The position numbers and the translations under genes were made by a program. Under the pieces are notes generated by a model. It was not told the origin of the DNA. It worked only from the letters and a program-made list of their open reading frames with translations, and searched no databases. This document shows positions 27,701 through 29,303 of a stretch of 29,303 bases of DNA, one piece after another; positions within the stretch are counted from its first letter, which is position 1, and each line of letters begins with the position of its first letter. Source of the DNA: Kiritimatiellia bacterium (lineage in GTDB: Bacteria > Verrucomicrobiota > Kiritimatiellia > RFP12 > UBA1067); contig JAKSOY010000025.1 in the NCBI GenBank assembly GCA_024405255.1, forward strand, positions 1-29,303, read 5' to 3'.

Positions 27701-28843
27701 GGGAAGCTTCGTGCCCGCGCTGTTGAAGCAGTCCCAGTTGGCGGCATCGGCGAGGTTGTTGTTGCCGGCCGCACCGGTCCAGGTCGCAGTGATCGGCTCG
27801 TCGGCGGGGACGAACTCGGCGACGAGCGCCCCCGAACGCGCACCGTCCACGGTCACGGTGGGGTCGGTCGCTGTGCCGTCGGTGAAACGCGTCGTGTCGC
27901 CGGTCCAGCGGCGGAAGAGCCAGCCCGCGGCGGGCGTGGCGGCGAGGGTGGCGGTGGCCGTACGCGCCAAGGTGATGGACGCGCCGGCGCCATTGAAGGC
28001 CACGCTGCCGGAACCGAGGACGGAAGCGGAAAGTGTGGAAGTGGTGGCATTCCCGTCGGCCGTCGGAAGCACGTCCGGTCCAAGACGGGCGCTCCAAGCG
28101 AGCTGGTCGTCGGTGAGGGACTTCTTCCAGATGCGCACTTCGTCGTAGGTGGCGGCCGCATCGTAGTCGGCCGTGTAGAAGGAACGGCCGAGGAAGAGCT
28201 TCCACTGGTTGAACTTGGCGAGCGGCAACGGCGTATCCGTACCGGTCTCGCAGGTCGCGAGCAATTCGCCGGTGATGCCGTCGCGCTTCTGGAAGGTGAC
28301 ACTCACTCCGCCGTTCGCACGCTGGACGAGCCGCGCGGAAATGTGAAACGCGGTGCCGAGGGTATAGGGTTTCATCGTCGCGAGGTGGCGGAACAGCTGC
28401 GCCCCGGCATGATTCAGCTGGAGGCAGTCGCTCTGCAAGTTGGTGCCTTCAGTCCAAGACATCAGGAGATAGTTGCTGGTGTCCTGCCCCCAGTCGAAGA
28501 TGCGCGACCAAGTCGAAATGGCGTTCTGCTGCGCAAAGATTTCGAGGGTCATCTCGCCGCCGTCAGCCGGCGCACAGTCGTAGCCGAGGTCAAGCGCGCC
28601 CGCGCCATGGGAACCACCCGGCAGGGTGACGCCCGTGGGGTGGTCCGCATCGTCCCAGCGACAGCCGACACCGTCGAATCGCGCCGTATTGCCGCCGCAG
28701 GCGTCGGCAAGCGAACCGTTGAAACTCCAACGGTGAATGAGATTCTCCACCTCGCAAACACCCGTCGTCTCCGCCGCCAAAGCGAACGAAAACGCCAACG
28801 CCAACACACCTGTCACAACCGACAAGAACCGTTTTCCAAACAT
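21731..28843 (-). CDS. Giant exported LamG protein with three tandem repeats of about 675 residues
   Basis: About 2370 aa from the ATG at 28843, chosen because AGAGGAGG lies 7 bases upstream (the frame itself opens at 28867). Signal peptide FLSVVTGVLALAFSFALAAE. Residues about 37-252 form a LamG/concanavalin-type domain (LIHRWSFNGSLADACGG ... TYDEVRIWKKSLTDDQ). Residues about 268-349 match the divergent InlB B-repeat (ATPAAGWLFRRWTGDTTRF). Three tandem repeats follow (about 348-1022, 1023-1697, 1697-2370). Each has a WTG..G(D/N)...NW cap, LTADCDWRGL, a LamG-like core with WFDAND/WLDAAD, PRFTNLRTVFWVVKI, AAFLLGD, RTGGRQL.E(L/I)ICF, (T/V)QYL..KWL, and a beta-strand section ending in GLYYG/GLYVEGG. 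The C-terminus is GLILFVR. No transmembrane barrel is seen. Probably surface-exposed binding protein; ligand unknown. Confidence 0.87.
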   Translation of the reverse strand: MFGKRFLSVVTGVLALAFSFALAAETTGVCEVENLIHRWSFNGSLADACGGNTARFDGVGCRWDDADHPTGVTLPGGSHGAGALDLGYDCAPADGGEMTLEIFAQQNAISTWSRIFDWGQDTSNYLLMSWTEGTNLQSDCLQLNHAGAQLFRHLATMKPYTLGTAFHISARLVQRANGGVSVTFQKRDGITGELLATCETGTDTPLPLAKFNQWKLFLGRSFYTADYDAAATYDEVRIWKKSLTDDQLAWSARLGPDVLPTADGNATTSTLSASVLGSGSVAFNGAGASITLARTATATLAATPAAGWLFRRWTGDTTRFTDGTATDPTVTVDGARSGALVAEFVPADEPITATWTGAAGNNNLADAANWDCFNSAGTKLPGVLPTTATAVTIAGNLSLNFPAGTVFPYGSLSFGNCTLTADCDWRGLGAFTVDGKLDLAGHTLRVARLAGTGVVTSPTMIEAAPEIVANSSVLWFDANDADSLEYDDNGYLARWTSRDPQHVVATASGASPIPTTTFNGRLAIDFGVAGSNRNMLYPRFTNLRTVFWVVKIAKTEAAFLLGDYNNGSGVYNFHRGLQGQYGNPNFTKFASVWNGTTVVDWGTEFIPDDDYQVISATMSQDSCSDSFTRDRNVSGRTGGRQLSELICFKTVLSDEDRTAITQYLQRKWLTGEKLPTATLRLDVPEGTELVNNSLRISGNVKFIKEGAGTFVAACAGCDFLGGFESVAGTIKPGRIANQSPLGAQNTLLKHSAGATFDANGISNSTEYRTEFAGAHVCNTGAALDGAGPFGNTTVTADSTIDAGHSLGFAGADVDLGGHLLDVSVPTADNCLCFNANNSFAIRNGTLRIHGLGRLKIWSEMTAPDLDMDIDCPLWMCWTSTVHNLTFRYQGDDYHQDNGMGVFRVGGTFKPLSKTFARVYMLDGSMLDLTGETGAWDTLSQALTGTGAARADHRLMFEPNTTVTIDVHGRTLSKGERLMKWSAIPANVTFKWDDATAALDDTVQPVLKDDGLYYGVETDPNLVVTARWTGAGGDGNPANSANWTCTNGLGEGVVDGVPGAHSEIRLAGDCALNVPVTTPFTCARVVVEDAKLTADCDWRGLSGAVEFRGLLDLNGHTLRTRASPDGVGEITSSLELGTGAAPDVTSQACLWLDAADPSTMTIAADGTVTEWRSKNASGATATAAATKPLWTPRAYGRPCVDFGAAGSKRDMTYPRFTTLRTVFWVMKIQKTAAAFLLGDINGTKGAYKFHRNDNGSYGFTQYCPFSSVWNGLTPIPEWSTTPIPDDDFQVISVTLSQDCPSDSLTNDRDINNGARTGGRQLQEIICFTRVLNDSERTEVTQYLMQKWQKPGTTGNLCLEVPADETFVNRNLTLSGNLTLTKEGEGTYVAARKSQSYFGGNVIQDGTATTVFSGQNNTGWDFSNSLAYGRMGGTEFFVGAGATFETLGNYDARNFHIVLDGGTLSNLGCTMNLKWGGFGPTDVLVDSTFVLGYQTTFYQNDAKGRVDLHSNTFTFQMNGQNLYPYSTVFTNGTVRLEGNGQLVVTDADDWHTVDLVTDGPLSMGAAVQIHDYTSSSTNRNHAGSAALNVYGTFRPLTDNFYGCTLQDGATLCLTNRTTTFSATTAFSPSRPAVSFAPEATITIDVRGRTFAAGDKVIAWTTPPSATTVFQWDETSAATATEQPLVAFDGLYYGGPIDLTVTDAVWTGSAGDGDVTKPVNWTCRNAAGTVVEEGLPGAETVVHISGRVAVDFPAGVNFAYRSLDMGAIQLTADCDWRGLSAVATLGSVDLNGHKLYLSEFPASGTIDCSYNSTTLEAPAIIASSARFWLDAADTSTLTLDANNKVTKWVSKDMNHVAATATSAPTYNTTSWARPTVDFGGVGSNLDMQYGRFTNLRTIFWVVKIVKSEAAFLLGDTSTYHFHRGVAGQYGNNAHHQFATIWNGTTPVNIGADYIPDNDFQVISATMKTDACSNRLTTDRNCKTGDTTRTGGRQLCELICFATTLGDADRTAITQYLQQKWLGANHRGEVHLDVSAGKTVFNNGVVIKNNVKLVKEGQGTYVGNCSSQTYTGGNEVMAGQIRPNKTGTQYLFGPFGSEMLLHEGTVFESNGYGEHTVVKFVLDGGTIRNTGADLKDGTALGKILLTADSRLEPVRALSVWWDQHYIDMGGHTLTVPIGRDGRYFSIGANTTVIRNGTLDITSGGWFRVYHGALDASTVSLRANCAIEIADDTGGAITLKDYTALYSANYNNGTNIIKVLGTFTPAAGKYFRGCELQNGATLDLSAQKDVFSLVSAFTGGAREMKFAADALEIGVTLSDRPILGNGKVVDWTGRAPENLADMKFTLDAASRRRGRRLIVKPDGLYVEGGLILFVR

Positions 28844-28897
28844 AACCGCTCCTCCTCTTACCGTCACCCCTCGACCCCATGCCGAGAAGTTGACATT

Positions 28898-28927
28898 ATT
28901 TTAACAAATTCGTATAAGAGGTAACAA
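28898..28927 (-). promoter_or_regulatory. Probable promoter of giant LamG gene
   Basis: On the minus strand, TTGTTA (28922-28927) and TAAAAT (28898-28903) are 18 bp apart, in the only AT-rich stretch upstream of the gene. The leader would be about 50 bases and carries the AGAGGAGG ribosome binding site. Confidence 0.6.
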
Positions 28928-28983
28928 GGAAAAACAGAATTTGGTTTTGCTGCGCCGAGCCGCCCTTCATTCAAACAGTAATT

Positions 28984-29005
28984 GGCGTTCTCCGAACGCG
29001 CCGCA
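28984..29005 (-). repeat. Partial copy of hairpin repeat family
   Basis: Read on the minus strand, TGCGGCGCGTTCGGAGAACG followed by CC matches the hairpin part of the three copies at 4.7, 6.3 and 7.8 kb, with two bases missing in the 3' stem arm. The rest of the repeat is not detectable. It lies between two divergent genes and is inverted relative to the other copies. Confidence 0.55.
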
Positions 29006-29088
29006 AGGCAGCACCAAAGAACACCGACTCCGAACGAACCTCCGGCCGCCGCACTTCAACTATTCCGCAACCAAAATCAATTTTTCCC

Positions 29089-29117
29089 TTGAACCGCCCC
29101 GCCCGCTTTGCTATACT
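29089..29117 (+). promoter_or_regulatory. Sigma-70 promoter placed for a leaderless transcript
   Basis: TTGAAC (29089-29094) and TATACT (29112-29117) are exactly 17 bp apart. The ATG at 29126 is only 8 bases past the -10 box, so transcription should start within a base or two of the start codon. No Shine-Dalgarno sequence is present. Confidence 0.72.
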
Positions 29118-29125
29118 TGTACCCG

Positions 29126-29303
29126 ATGAACCGAAAAATCCAGAAACGCCTCCTCGCCGCCGGCCACGCCCTCGCCCCGGACGAACCGCCCGCAAAACCC
29201 TTCTTCGCGTGGTTCGAGCAGGACGTGCTCGGCCTCGACTCGGAGGAGTACCGCCGCGCCTTCTGGCGCGAGGCCTGCCGCACGGGCCATTCGATCGGCC
29301 GCA
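29126..29303 (+). CDS. Hypothetical protein, N-terminus only (partial)
   Basis: 59 codons are visible before the window ends: MNRKIQKRLLAAGHALAPDE, then AKPFFAWFEQDVLGLDSEEYRRAFWREACRTGHSIG. No signal peptide is seen; the region is charged and probably helical. I do not recognise the family. No other Met, Val or Leu start codon with a ribosome binding site is near, and the promoter position supports this ATG. It is divergent from the giant LamG gene, 282 bp away. Confidence 0.65.
   Translation, partial: MNRKIQKRLLAAGHALAPDEPPAKPFFAWFEQDVLGLDSEEYRRAFWREACRTGHSIGR

Noticed and set aside
15169..28843. Classical type V autotransporter assignment for the giant proteins
   Set aside because: Passenger-like beta repeats are present, but no C-terminal beta-barrel domain is seen; both end in short hydrophobic tails.
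23474..28924. Plus-strand open frame of 1816 codons opposite the giant LamG gene
   Set aside because: Remarkable length, but its composition reflects the reverse complement of the repeat protein, and the repeats of the sense protein explain its own periodicity.

Overview
The window looks like a chromosomal segment of a Verrucomicrobiota/PVC-group bacterium, most likely a gut-type Kiritimatiellae. This is an inference from protein style: DUF4838 proteins, very large LamG-type secreted proteins with the WTGAGGDG...ANW motif, and dispersed non-coding intergenic repeats. Base composition is GC-rich, so several very long antisense open frames appear that are not genes. Almost every gene lies on the minus strand. 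No rRNA, tRNA, CRISPR array or transposase gene was found.

Left part (1-7.6 kb), accessory and defence-like. A tightly overlapping minus-strand operon encodes a GHKL (MutL/Hsp90-type) ATPase, an unrecognised 253-aa protein, and a DUF4062 protein continuing into a COG2865-type ATP-binding region that runs off the left edge. It is the best candidate here for an undescribed system. A small acidic ORF on the plus strand and repeat-rich DNA follow. Next comes a two-gene unit (stand-alone sigma-70 region-4 mini-protein, then a YhcG/DUF1016 PD-(D/E)XK nuclease) and an AAA_14-DUF4143 ATPase.

Middle (7.6-15.1 kb). A secreted two-module DUF4838 glycosidase-like protein sits 31 bp downstream of an exported MurQ/GKRP-like SIS-domain protein. 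Upstream of these is another AAA ATPase with a nuclease-like C-terminus and a well-formed promoter.

Right part (15.1-28.9 kb). Two giant exported proteins (2157 and about 2370 aa) fill 13.6 kb. One carries a duplicated YIES..QYI..TG / RD.VP module and two PA14-like modules. The other carries an N-terminal LamG domain, an InlB-type repeat and three tandem repeats of about 675 aa. Both end in a similar G-L-x-x-F-x-R tail. They are probably surface or extracellular proteins; with the DUF4838 protein they suggest interaction with complex glycans. At the right edge a plus-strand gene begins under a promoter placed so that its mRNA would be leaderless.

Intergenic repeats. A roughly 95-bp family with a 9-bp-stem hairpin occurs three times in the same orientation, each time just past the stop codon of a minus-strand gene, with a partial fourth copy near 29.0 kb. 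One copy is bounded by 20-bp terminal inverted repeats, like a MITE. A separate imperfect palindrome of about 165 bp lies at 4563-4727.
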